64,000 bases of DNA. Origin: Duganella phyllosphaerae. Lineage in GTDB: Bacteria; Pseudomonadota; Gammaproteobacteria; Burkholderiales; Burkholderiaceae_D. This document shows, one piece after another, positions 18,741 to 26,885 of the stretch; position 1 is the stretch's first letter, and the number at the start of each line of letters is the position of its first letter. Where the stretch lies: NCBI RefSeq assembly GCF_001758785.1, contig NZ_LROM01000050.1, forward strand, positions 41,784 through 105,783, given 5' to 3'. Position numbers and translations under genes: made by a program. Below the pieces are notes generated by a model that did no database searches, was not told the origin of the DNA, and saw only the letters and a list, made by a program, of their open reading frames with translations.

Positions 18741-21092
18741 TTATTGCTGCTGTGGCTGTTGTTGCGGCTGTGGTTGATACAGCGGTGGTGGCAGCTGCGG
18801 TTGCTGCGGCTGCGCAGAAGGCAGTGGCGCGATGTTCTCGGCCCGGCCCGGCACGGTTTGCGACGGCACGGTCTGGATCGGCCGCGCCATGGTGCCGCTG
18901 GCGGTCGGCTGGCCGCTCTGCATATTCGGCAACATCGGCTGGCCCAGGTCCTTGACCAGGATGCTGTCCGGCGGTTTGATCGCCTCCTGGGCGCCGCGCA
19001 TGTAGTCGTAGCGGTCGGTGGCCAGGCTGGTGCTTTGATCCTTGCTGCGGATCACGACCGGGCGCAGGAACACCATCAGGTTGGTTTTCTTGCGCGAGCG
19101 TTTCTGGTACTTGAACAGGTTGCCCAGGATCGGGATGTCACCGAGGCCACGGGTCTTGTCCACGCTGTCACCCTCGGTGTCTTCGATCAACCCGCCCAGC
19201 ACGATGATCTGGCCGTCGTCGGCCACCACGTTGTTTTCGATCACGCGCTTGTTGATGGTGATGCCGGCCGGCGCCGACAGGGTGGACTGGTCCACGCTCG
19301 AGGTCTCGTGGTAAATCGCCAGCTTGATGGTGCCACCCTCGGAAATTTGCGGCCGCACCTTGAGCGTCAGGCCCACTTCCTTGCGGTCGATGGTCTGGAA
19401 CGGGTTGGTGTTGGTGCCCGAGGTAGTGGTGAACTGGCCGGTCAGGATCGGCACGTTCTGGCCCACCGAAATGGTGGCCAGCTCGTTGTCGAGCGTGATC
19501 ATGTTCGGCGTGGACAGCACGTTGGCGTTGCCGTCCGATTCCAGCGAACGGGCCAGCACACCGAGGCCCAGGCCGCCCGCAACCTGCTTGAAGATGCCCA
19601 CGGTCAAACCAGCGCCAGGCAGGCTGGCGGCGGTGGCGGTGGCCGAGCCGCTGAGCGCCTGTGCCACGCCGAGGATGTTGTTGTTGGCGCCGGCCACGCC
19701 GGACGACTGCACGCCACCGAGGCGGTACTTGCTGTTGGCGTCGCCGGTGGCGCCCAGCCACTGCACACCGAATTCGGACGCCTTGTCGGACGACACTTCG
19801 ACGATCAGCGATTCGATGTACACCTGGGCGCGGCGCACGTCGAGCTGGTCGATCACGGCGCGCAGGTTGCGGTAAATCGATTCCGGTGCGGTGATGATCA
19901 GCGTGTTGGTGGTGGCGTCGGCCTGGATGAAGCCGGCCTGGCCGCCGCCGCCCTGTTGCTGCTGGTTGTTATTGCCGGTCAGCAGAGGGTTGGTGGGACC
20001 GTTGGTGCCGCCGGTATTGCTGCCCGAGCCCGAATTCATGCCGGTATTGCTGCTCTGGCCGCCGAACGAATTGTTGTTCATGCCCTGGCCACCGTTGTTG
20101 CTGGTGCCGCCGCTGTTCTGGTTCGGGTTGGACGTGTCGCCCGACACCAGCGAGCGCAGGGTTTGCGCCAGCTTGGTCGCTTCGGCATTTTTCAGGTACA
20201 CGACGTGGACGTTGCCCAGTTCCTGGGTCGGCTGGTCGAGCTTGGCGATCAGCGACTTGGCCAGGTTGGCGCGCGCCTGCGACGGCGCCCGCAGCACCAG
20301 CGAGTTGGTGCGCGGATCGGCCAGCACGTTGACCCGGCCGGCATCGCCGCCGGCGCCACCGGCAGCTCCGCCGCCACCGCTGGCATCCATCAGCTTGTTA
20401 ATCATGGCGGCCATGTCGCTGGCGATCGCGTAGCGCACCGGGATCACGTCGAGGTCGGCCGTGGCGGGCGCGTCGAGCGCGGCGATGATTTTCGCCAGGC
20501 GCTTGAGGTTGTCCGCGTAATCGGTAATCACCACCGTGTTGTTGCCGGGGTTGGCGTTGATGGTGTTGTTGGGCGAGATCAGCGGGCGCAGCACGGTGAC
20601 CACGTTGTTGGCCGACTCGTAATTGAGCTGGAAGATCTGGCTGACGATCTGGTCGCCCTTGATCTGGGTAGGCGCCGAGCCCACTTGCGTGGGCGACGAC
20701 TGCAGCTTGGCGTCCGCTTCCGGCACCACCTTGGCGTAGCCGTCGCCGCTCACCACCGCAAAGCCCTGCAGGCGCAGCGCCGAGGTCAGCAAACTGAACG
20801 CCTGCGACTTGGTGATCGATTTTTCCGACACCAGGGTCAAGGTGCCCTTCACGCGCGGGTCGATCACGAAGGTGATATTGGTGTAATGGCCCACGGCCTT
20901 GATCACCGATTCGATGTCGGCGCCGACGAAATTGAGCGCGGCGGCGTCATCGGCAGGCGCGGCCTTGGCAGCGGCGTGCGCGACGCCCGGCAGCAGCGCC
21001 GTGGCGGCAGGCGCCACCAGCGCGCAGCACAGCATCGCAGCAGCGTTCAGGCGGCGCAGCGCGGGAAGTTGGGTTGGGCTCTGTTTTTTCAT
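18741..21092 (-). CDS. gspD: Type II secretion system secretin D
   Basis: Outer-membrane secretin forming the exit channel. The 783-aa precursor has a signal peptide (to about residue 40), N0-N3 domains starting with [17 protein letters not shown], a long Asn/Gly/Ser/Gln-rich insert between N-domain repeats (about 310-390), and the secretin core with VPILTGQ, ETSSVDQ and [22 protein letters not shown]. The C-terminus is Pro/Gln-rich with a poly-Gln run; a pilotin-binding S domain is not obvious and no pilotin gene lies nearby. Confidence 0.95.
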   Translation of the reverse strand: MKKQSPTQLPALRRLNAAAMLCCALVAPAATALLPGVAHAAAKAAPADDAAALNFVGADIESVIKAVGHYTNITFVIDPRVKGTLTLVSEKSITKSQAFSLLTSALRLQGFAVVSGDGYAKVVPEADAKLQSSPTQVGSAPTQIKGDQIVSQIFQLNYESANNVVTVLRPLISPNNTINANPGNNTVVITDYADNLKRLAKIIAALDAPATADLDVIPVRYAIASDMAAMINKLMDASGGGGAAGGAGGDAGRVNVLADPRTNSLVLRAPSQARANLAKSLIAKLDQPTQELGNVHVVYLKNAEATKLAQTLRSLVSGDTSNPNQNSGGTSNNGGQGMNNNSFGGQSSNTGMNSGSGSNTGGTNGPTNPLLTGNNNQQQQGGGGQAGFIQADATTNTLIITAPESIYRNLRAVIDQLDVRRAQVYIESLIVEVSSDKASEFGVQWLGATGDANSKYRLGGVQSSGVAGANNNILGVAQALSGSATATAASLPGAGLTVGIFKQVAGGLGLGVLARSLESDGNANVLSTPNMITLDNELATISVGQNVPILTGQFTTTSGTNTNPFQTIDRKEVGLTLKVRPQISEGGTIKLAIYHETSSVDQSTLSAPAGITINKRVIENNVVADDGQIIVLGGLIEDTEGDSVDKTRGLGDIPILGNLFKYQKRSRKKTNLMVFLRPVVIRSKDQSTSLATDRYDYMRGAQEAIKPPDSILVKDLGQPMLPNMQSGQPTASGTMARPIQTVPSQTVPGRAENIAPLPSAQPQQPQLPPPLYQPQPQQQPQQQ

Positions 21093-21104
21093 GGGGCTGA
21101 ACTT

Positions 21105-21881
21105 TTAAGAATGGAACTCTAAAGCGATGATGGTGCGGTCGGTGCCGGGACGGCGCTGGCCTAGCAAGGTCAGCAGGTTGGCCAGTACGTCGTCGTATCC
21201 TTGTGCTGCTTCGGCCTGCCCGGAAAAATTCAGGCGGCCACGGTTGAGGTTACCGCTGCCGCTGAGCAGCAGGGGTCCCTTGACGGAACTCAGCGTGAGC
21301 GCCGCCTGCTGGCCGCGCCAGTCGAGCGCCAGCGCATAACTGCCGAGCGGGCGCACCGGCGCCAGCCGCGACGACATGTCGGTCATCTCCAGCGTGGTGC
21401 GGCCGTTGACGCCGATCTGTTTCTGGTCGAGCGCCAGCTCGAGGCCGGTCCACGACAGGCGCATGGTGCCGCTCGGCGCCAGCGTGTTCAGCGGCGCGCC
21501 CAGCCCGGCCAGGCCCTCGGCCGGCAGCAGCAGTGCCGACGGACTCAGTTGCCACTGCGACCAGCTGCCCTTGAAGGTGACCGGCTGCGCCAGCGCCTGC
21601 GGGTTTTCCAGCCGCAGATCGACCATGCCGATCAGCGCCAGCGGCGACACGGTCCAGGTAAAGCGCCCCGGCAGCAGCGGCGTGACCGGGCCATTGCCGC
21701 CGGCCGCGCCGCCGATAAAGGCGGAGCCGCGCCACAGCGTACCCTGCGCGTCGCCCAGGGTCAAACGCCCGCCCGTGCGCTGCTCGACCAGCGCGCCGAG
21801 CCAGGCGGCGGGAAAGAAGATGGCCAGCGTTAACAGCACGCTGAGCACGCAGGTGCTTACCCACAGCAGGGCGCGCTTCAC
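21105..21881 (-). CDS. gspN: Type II secretion system protein N
   Basis: Accessory T2SS protein of uncertain mechanism, anchored in the inner membrane with a periplasmic domain. From the GTG at 21,881 it is 258 aa, the usual GspN length, and begins VKRALLWVSTCVLSVLLTLAIFF, an N-terminal membrane helix. An in-frame ATG at 21,977 would add a Ser/Arg/Pro-rich stretch and overlap gspM by 65 bases, so I prefer the GTG. TLGDAQGTLWRGSA and FTWTVSPLALIGM are family-like blocks. Confidence 0.82.
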   Translation of the reverse strand: MKRALLWVSTCVLSVLLTLAIFFPAAWLGALVEQRTGGRLTLGDAQGTLWRGSAFIGGAAGGNGPVTPLLPGRFTWTVSPLALIGMVDLRLENPQALAQPVTFKGSWSQWQLSPSALLLPAEGLAGLGAPLNTLAPSGTMRLSWTGLELALDQKQIGVNGRTTLEMTDMSSRLAPVRPLGSYALALDWRGQQAALTLSSVKGPLLLSGSGNLNRGRLNFSGQAEAAQGYDDVLANLLTLLGQRRPGTDRTIIALEFHS

Positions 21882-21912
21882 GGACGGGCTTTCAGGATCA
21901 TCTGGGCTGTTG

Positions 21913-22425
21913 TCATTGCTGGCTCTGGCGCAAGGTGATATTGCCGTTGACCATGCCGGCCACGTCCTGCGCGACAAAATTGGCGTCCTGCACGGCGATG
22001 CGGCTGTCCACCCGCGCCGCTTCGAGCCAGGTCACCACGGCCGCGAACGGCACGTTGGTGAGCTGGATCCTGGCGTATTCGCCGGTGATGTTGACGGTGG
22101 GCGAACCCAGGCCTTGCGCGGCCAGGCTGGCGGCCAGGCTTTCGCGCGTCATTGGTGGCGGCGCGATATTGTTCTGGCCGCGCAGGGCGATCGCTTCGCG
22201 CGCCAGCGCCTGCATTTCAGCTGCCTGCTGGCGTTTGAGCGGCAATTCGGTTGCCAGCCGGGCGCGTCCGGACAGCGCCGGGTCGAGCAGCACGCCGTAG
22301 AACAGGCCGAGGACCAGCACCACGCCGCCCACGCCCAGGAACTTGCGTTCCTGCTCGGTGCGCGCCATCCAGAAGGTGGTGGCGCGGCCACGCAGGTCTT
22401 GTATTTTTTGATCGAACTTGCTCAT
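21913..22425 (-). CDS. gspM: Type II secretion system protein M
   Basis: 170-aa bitopic inner-membrane protein that pairs with GspL. Cytoplasmic N-terminus containing ATTFWMARTEQERKFL, one membrane helix (about residues 31-50: VGGVVLVLGLFYGVLLDP), and a periplasmic ferredoxin-like domain. It overlaps gspL by 4 bases. Confidence 0.9.
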   Translation of the reverse strand: MSKFDQKIQDLRGRATTFWMARTEQERKFLGVGGVVLVLGLFYGVLLDPALSGRARLATELPLKRQQAAEMQALAREAIALRGQNNIAPPPMTRESLAASLAAQGLGSPTVNITGEYARIQLTNVPFAAVVTWLEAARVDSRIAVQDANFVAQDVAGMVNGNITLRQSQQ

Positions 22426-23687
22426 GCCACTGATGCCTTCGCCGATGGTTTAGGGGTGGCCTGGCGGCGAATCTGCCAGGTGCCCGGCGTCGCTTCCGTC
22501 AGCTCCAGCTGGCGCGCCTGCAAGGCGGTGCGCAGCAGCGCCATGGCGGCGCCGTCCACCGTATTGGGTTTGACCTTGACCTGCAAGGCGCGTTCGCGGT
22601 AATCGATGCTGGCGACCACGTCGCGCTTGGGCAAGGTGGCCAGCACCTCGCCCACGTCGATCGACAGCGCCAGGAAGCTATCGGTCGGCGCCTGGCCGTC
22701 GCCGCCCTTGGCGCGCTCCACGTTCTGGCGCATTTGCCGGATCGGGTCGGTACTGACAGGCTGGTTCGGGTACGCCGACTGGAACGCCTGCGTCATCGAT
22801 TGCTCGACTGCAGCCATTTCGCGCTTCTGACCGAAGTAGTCGATATTGAGGCCCACCACGTTGACCAGCAGCGCCAGCGCGGCAAAGCGCAGCGGCCAGC
22901 GCCAGCGGCGCCATTCGCGCGCGGCAGCACCAGAAGTGCCGAGCGCCGGCGCCAGGTCGAGGCCGGCGGCGCGGGCCGCAGCCACCCAGTGTTCCCAGCG
23001 GTCTTCTTCCAGCGTCAGGCTGTCGCCGTTCTGGTTCACTTCGGCCAGGTGCGGCGCGAACAGCTTGGCGTCGTCGGCCGGTACATACAGCGTAACCGGC
23101 TCGGCGCCGGCCAGCGCGCGCACCGTCTGCAGCGCGGCCAGCGGCTGCGCCGGCAGGGTCAGGCCCAGACCGTCGAACTGGTCGCGGCGCATGGTCAGTT
23201 CGAAACCGGCATCGTTGGTGTGCAGGCTGGCCGAGACCGAACCGGGCTGGAACGGCAGGCATAGCTGCGCCGGCACCGCCGACACGCTATGCGCGCCCTG
23301 GGCGATCAGCGCCTGCACCAGCACCTCGAGCCAGGCGCGCTGCGCCACGGCCACCGTGCGCAGGCCGTCGGGGGCCGTGGCGGCCGCAGCCAGCACGCAG
23401 TCGGCCACATCGCCCAGCACATGTTCTTCCACCAGCGCCGGCAGCGCCGCCTTCAGGCGCGCCGGCGCCAGCGGCGGCGTCTTTACGCGCAGCAGCGTCA
23501 CGTCGGAGGCGGCCAGCAACAGGGTCACGCGGCGGGCCGAGGCCACCATCGCGCCGAGGTTGCCCAGCGGCGCGTTGCCCTGTTGTTGCACAGCGCCGCC
23601 GTCGGCCACGAGGGCAAACGCGCAGGTTTGCGCGGCGCCGCTGTCGACGCTGGCCTTGGCCGGGTAGCGGATAAATAAAGTAGTCAA
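22422..23687 (-). CDS. gspL: Type II secretion system protein L
   Basis: Recruits GspE to the membrane. I place the start at a TTG (23,687) that overlaps the gspK stop as TTGA and gives TTLFIRYPAKASVD as the N-terminus of a 421-aa protein. An upstream in-frame ATG at 23,732 would add 15 very basic residues inside gspK. The cytoplasmic actin-like domain covers about residues 1-250 and the single membrane helix FAALALLVNVVGLNIDYFG precedes a periplasmic domain with a GspM-like fold. Confidence 0.88.
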   Translation of the reverse strand: MTTLFIRYPAKASVDSGAAQTCAFALVADGGAVQQQGNAPLGNLGAMVASARRVTLLLAASDVTLLRVKTPPLAPARLKAALPALVEEHVLGDVADCVLAAAATAPDGLRTVAVAQRAWLEVLVQALIAQGAHSVSAVPAQLCLPFQPGSVSASLHTNDAGFELTMRRDQFDGLGLTLPAQPLAALQTVRALAGAEPVTLYVPADDAKLFAPHLAEVNQNGDSLTLEEDRWEHWVAAARAAGLDLAPALGTSGAAAREWRRWRWPLRFAALALLVNVVGLNIDYFGQKREMAAVEQSMTQAFQSAYPNQPVSTDPIRQMRQNVERAKGGDGQAPTDSFLALSIDVGEVLATLPKRDVVASIDYRERALQVKVKPNTVDGAAMALLRTALQARQLELTEATPGTWQIRRQATPKPSAKASVA

Positions 23688-24733
23688 AGTTCTCGCTTTC
23701 GTTGATCGCCGTTCTCGTTTTCGCGTATCCACAACACCTTGCTCTGCCCCGCGTTATCGCGCTGCAGCAGCGACACCGCGTCCAGCGCGGCCCGGTCCAG
23801 CCGCACCCGGCTGTAGACCAGGAAGAAATCGCTCTTCACACCGAAAAGCAGCCCTTGCACAGGCAGACGGTTGGCCGCCCCCAGTTGCGACTGGCCCGTA
23901 TAATCTGTCGTAGTACGGTAAAAACCACCGCGCTTGCGCGCGTTCACCATCACGTTGGCGTCGGCCAACGGCAGGCTCGGCGACAGCGCCGCCAGCAATT
24001 CCGGCGCTGCCGTGTTCAGGTTAAGCTCGGTGCGCTGCGGCAGAATGATCAAAAAGTCCCGCAACCGCTCCACCGCCGGCTGCGTAAAGCCGCTCACCGT
24101 CAGCAGATCGTCCACCCGCACCAGTCCCATCGGCTCCCCCCCCTGCTGCTGTTGCTGTTGCTGCTGTTGCAGGGGCGGCGTCACCGTGCCCGCCCCCGCC
24201 TGCGGCGGAGCCGGCGGCTGGCTGCTGGCGACCTGCCTGGCCAGCGGCAAAGCCAGGGCGGGATCGAGCTGCAAGACGGTCAGCAGGCGTTGGAACATCG
24301 CGACATCGACCTGGCTCACCGTATTGCCGGTGGTCAGATTGGTCAGATTGTAACGCGACTGCGCATCGACAATCCGGCCCGACAGCGTGGCATTGAAATT
24401 CTCGTTCTCGCGCTGCTCGCGTTCGATGTAATCGTCGATCCTGGTTTCCTCGAGCGGCTGGGCCCAGATGCCGTTTTCGATCGTCAAGCCGCCCTTGCTG
24501 AAAAAGTCGGTCTGCAAGATCAGCCGGCTCAGGCTGAGCGCGCCGCGCACGATCCAGCGCGTCTGGAATTGCAGGCGCTGGTTTTCCATCGAACGCACCT
24601 GCACCTGCTGCTGCCAGAACAGGCTGGCCACGATGGTCACCGCCAGCGTGGTCAGCAGCAAGGCGGTCACCACCGCCACGCCGCGCTGGCGCAGCAGTGT
24701 GCGGGGCTGCCGGTGCCTGCTTTGCCCGGCCAT
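23684..24733 (-). CDS. gspK: Type II secretion system minor pseudopilin K
   Basis: Large minor pseudopilin at the pseudopilus tip. From the ATG at 24,733 (overlapping the gspJ stop as TGATG) the product is 349 aa, beginning with a short basic leader and RQRGVAVVTALLLTTLAVTIVAS, the prepilin-type hydrophobic helix. It has the GspK helical insert with SRYNLTNL, and a poly-Gln run (about residues 183-195) encoded by a CTG/TTG repeat near 24,142-24,170. A longer in-frame upstream reading is Arg/Gly-rich and not gspK-like. Confidence 0.92.
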   Translation of the reverse strand: MAGQSRHRQPRTLLRQRGVAVVTALLLTTLAVTIVASLFWQQQVQVRSMENQRLQFQTRWIVRGALSLSRLILQTDFFSKGGLTIENGIWAQPLEETRIDDYIEREQRENENFNATLSGRIVDAQSRYNLTNLTTGNTVSQVDVAMFQRLLTVLQLDPALALPLARQVASSQPPAPPQAGAGTVTPPLQQQQQQQQQGGEPMGLVRVDDLLTVSGFTQPAVERLRDFLIILPQRTELNLNTAAPELLAALSPSLPLADANVMVNARKRGGFYRTTTDYTGQSQLGAANRLPVQGLLFGVKSDFFLVYSRVRLDRAALDAVSLLQRDNAGQSKVLWIRENENGDQRKREL

Positions 24734-25365
24734 CACAATTCCCCCAGCAGATAGGATTTCACCAGCGGCGCTTCCTGTCCCTGCACCGCCAACGTCACTT
24801 CCAGCCCGGTGGGCACGCCGGTACCGCTGACCGGCGCGGTGCCGTTGGCCGGCAGCCACTGGTTGTCGGCCCAGTAGCGCATGGCCATCGCCTGCACGCC
24901 CGATTGCAAGACCACGCTGGCCGACGTATCGGTGTCGCCCAGTGCGGCCTGCCACAGCGTGTCGAGCTCGCGCAGGTCGCGGGTGGGATTCGACTCGCGC
25001 CGTACCAGCACGCCATCGTCGCGCACCCGGTATGAGACCACCAGCAGCCGGGTTGGTTCATTTTCCAGCATCGACATGCGCACCAGCGTGATGCGGTTAT
25101 TGTCGGCCGCGATCATCGGGCGGCGATTCAGGTACGCGGTGCCGGCCAGGTTGGACGTGTCGCTTTGCAGCTGCGCGAACGCCAGTTGCAGGCCGCGCGT
25201 GTAGGCCATTTCGGCGGTCAGCTTGTCGCGCGAGCGGATGATGCCGTCGAGGCCGCGCCAGCCGAGCACCGCCACGAAGGCCAGGATGGTAATTGCCACC
25301 AGCAACTCGATCAGCGTAAAGCCGCGCGGGCGCGGACGGTGGTTCAGCGGGGACTGCGCCATCAT
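24733..25365 (-). CDS. gspJ: Type II secretion system minor pseudopilin J
   Basis: 210-aa minor pseudopilin. The ATG at 25,365 overlaps the gspI stop (ATGA). A short basic leader precedes the cleavage motif RGFTLIELLVAITILAFVAVLGW, the class 3 prepilin signature with Glu at +5. The GspJ-type globular domain follows (PTRLLVVSYRVRDDGVLVRRES). Confidence 0.95.
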   Translation of the reverse strand: MMAQSPLNHRPRPRGFTLIELLVAITILAFVAVLGWRGLDGIIRSRDKLTAEMAYTRGLQLAFAQLQSDTSNLAGTAYLNRRPMIAADNNRITLVRMSMLENEPTRLLVVSYRVRDDGVLVRRESNPTRDLRELDTLWQAALGDTDTSASVVLQSGVQAMAMRYWADNQWLPANGTAPVSGTGVPTGLEVTLAVQGQEAPLVKSYLLGEL

Positions 25366-25730
25366 GGACTGAGCACCTGCGCCAGCTTGATGATGCGGCG
25401 TTCCGGGTTGGCCTGGTCGTACACGCTCACCTCCACCCGGCGAAAGCGCGGATTGGCGGTGGCGATCACGGCTTCCTCGCACATCAGCTTGATGTCGCCT
25501 TGCGGGCATTCGTAGGTTTGCTTGCCGATGGCCGGGTACACGCGGGCCAGGCTCAGTTGCACCAGGCGGTTCTCGGCCGACCAGGTGGCCATCATGGACG
25601 CGCGCAGACCGGCGCTGTTCTGGGTCAGGCTGCCCACGGCGCGCAGCGACGCACCGAGCGCCGTGCCCACGATCACCAGGGCGACCAGCACTTCGAGCAG
25701 GGTAAAGCCGGAGGATGAAGAGCGGCGCAT
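25362..25730 (-). CDS. gspI: Type II secretion system minor pseudopilin I
   Basis: 122-aa minor pseudopilin, which initiates the tip complex with GspJ and GspK. Begins MRRSSSSGFTLLEVLVALVI, with the prepilin peptidase site after Gly and Glu at +5. The LRASMMATWSAENRL segment is typical of GspI. Two bases separate it from gspH. Confidence 0.95.
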   Translation of the reverse strand: MRRSSSSGFTLLEVLVALVIVGTALGASLRAVGSLTQNSAGLRASMMATWSAENRLVQLSLARVYPAIGKQTYECPQGDIKLMCEEAVIATANPRFRRVEVSVYDQANPERRIIKLAQVLSP

Positions 25731-25732
25731 GG

Positions 25733-26203
25733 TCAATCCACGGTAAAGTGACCGACGCCATCGGCGCGGATGGCGACGCTGCTGCCGTTGTTGCTGGCCA
25801 TGGTCAGCACGAACGGCTTGTCCACCGGTTCGCGGCCGAACACGATGCGCATCACGCCGTCCTGCACATTCGGTTGCGGGTCGAGCAGCAAGGTGTAGGG
25901 GCCGCGCTTGAACTCGCGCGCGCGCAGCAGGTCGTCCTGCACCGCCACGTCCCACTGGCGGCCGTTGCGGATCAAAAAGCGGTAGCCGTCGCTGCTGGCC
26001 TCGAACGCCACTTGCCGGTTGCGCACAATGGCTTCGTCGCGCGCCATTTGCAGCAGCAGCGCGATGCGCTGCGCCTCCTGGTGCACGGTCTGGCGCTGGT
26101 CGGGCATGGCGTTGAGCGAGACTAGCCCCAGGGTGATGCCCAGGATGACCATCACCACCAGCAATTCAATCAGCGTGAAACCACGCGCGCGGCCCGCTAC
26201 CAT
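25733..26203 (-). CDS. gspH: Type II secretion system minor pseudopilin H
   Basis: 156-aa minor pseudopilin with leader MVAGRARG followed by FTLIELLVVMVILGITLGLVS, then an Arg/Gln-rich helix (QRIALLLQMARDEAIVRNRQVAF) typical of GspH. Positioned 30 bases after gspG. Confidence 0.95.
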   Translation of the reverse strand: MVAGRARGFTLIELLVVMVILGITLGLVSLNAMPDQRQTVHQEAQRIALLLQMARDEAIVRNRQVAFEASSDGYRFLIRNGRQWDVAVQDDLLRAREFKRGPYTLLLDPQPNVQDGVMRIVFGREPVDKPFVLTMASNNGSSVAIRADGVGHFTVD

Positions 26204-26233
26204 GGGCGTTGTCCTTAAAATAATACCGGGTGC

Positions 26234-26677
26234 TTACTCGTCCCAGGAACCGATGTCGGCATCGTCGCCGGTGCCGCCCGGCTGGCCGTCGGCGCCCAGC
26301 GAGTACACATCGACCTCGCCCTTGACGCCCGGCGACAGGTACTGGTACGGCGCGCCCCATGGATCTTTCGGGGTTTTCTCGATGTAGCCGCCCGCTTTCC
26401 AGCCGTTGGCGGCCGGGCCGCTGGTCGGTTTTTCGCGCAGCGCCTGCAGGCCCTGCTCGGTGGTCGGGTAGCGCTGGTTGTCGAGCTTGTACAGTTTGAG
26501 CGCCTGCATGATGGTGGCGATGTCCACCTTGGCGGCAGCCACCTTCGATTCGCCGGTACGGCTGAGCAACTTGGGCACGACCAGCGCGGCCAGTACGCCC
26601 ATGATGACCACCACCACCATGATCTCGATCAGGGTGAAGCCACGGGCGGCGCGTCGGGAAAGAGATAACTTTTTCAT
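26234..26677 (-). CDS. gspG: Type II secretion system major pseudopilin G
   Basis: Main structural subunit of the pseudopilus and first gene of the operon. The 147-aa prepilin has a basic leader, the cleavage site RGFTLIEIMVVVVIMGVLAAL and the very conserved C-terminal block with YPTTEQGLQAL, PKDPWGAPYQYLSPG and a calcium-site loop SLGADGQPGGTGDDADIGSW. I use the ATG at 26,677; an in-frame TTG four codons upstream is the alternative. The prepilin peptidase gene is not in this window. Confidence 0.97.
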   Translation of the reverse strand: MKKLSLSRRAARGFTLIEIMVVVVIMGVLAALVVPKLLSRTGESKVAAAKVDIATIMQALKLYKLDNQRYPTTEQGLQALREKPTSGPAANGWKAGGYIEKTPKDPWGAPYQYLSPGVKGEVDVYSLGADGQPGGTGDDADIGSWDE

Positions 26678-26705
26678 AATCTGGTGCAATAATTAGTGAG
26701 TGCAG

Positions 26706-26711
26706 AGTATA
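26706..26711 (-). promoter_or_regulatory. Candidate -10 element of the T2SS operon
   Basis: TATACT on the minus strand (26,711-26,706), 29 bases upstream of the gspG ATG. The best -35 candidate 16 bases further up is TTCGAT, a poor match to TTGACA, so an activator is plausible; a repeat array lies further upstream. Confidence 0.45.
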
Positions 26712-26823
26712 AGGCCGAAACACGTTCATCGAACCAGTCGCGACCATGATTTTTGCGCGCCGGTGCTGAAGAATGGCTTAATTGGCGCCGGACTTTGCAT
26801 GGTTTTACTGCTTGCCCGCTGCC

Positions 26824-26874
26824 TGTCACACGGCGGTCACAGCGCTGTCACGCGGTTGTCACATGCGTTGTTAC
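26824..26874. repeat. Five TGTCAC-like hexamers with 11-bp phasing
   Basis: TGTCAC (26,824), GGTCAC (26,835), TGTCAC (26,846), TGTCAC (26,857) and TGTTAC (26,869): start-to-start distances 11, 11, 11 and 12, so all copies face the same side of the helix. The array lies between the amidohydrolase stop and the gspG promoter, about 115-165 bases upstream of the candidate -10. Direct hexamer/heptamer repeats at 11-bp spacing are typical sites for OmpR/PhoB-type response regulators (PhoB repeats read CTGTCAT), but orientation relative to gspG is reversed and the spacers are GC-rich, so the binding protein is uncertain. Confidence 0.55.
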
Positions 26875-26885
26875 ATGCGCTGCCA

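Noticed and set aside
24142..24170. CTG/TTG repeat
   Set aside because: Encodes the poly-Gln run of GspK; in-frame coding repeat.
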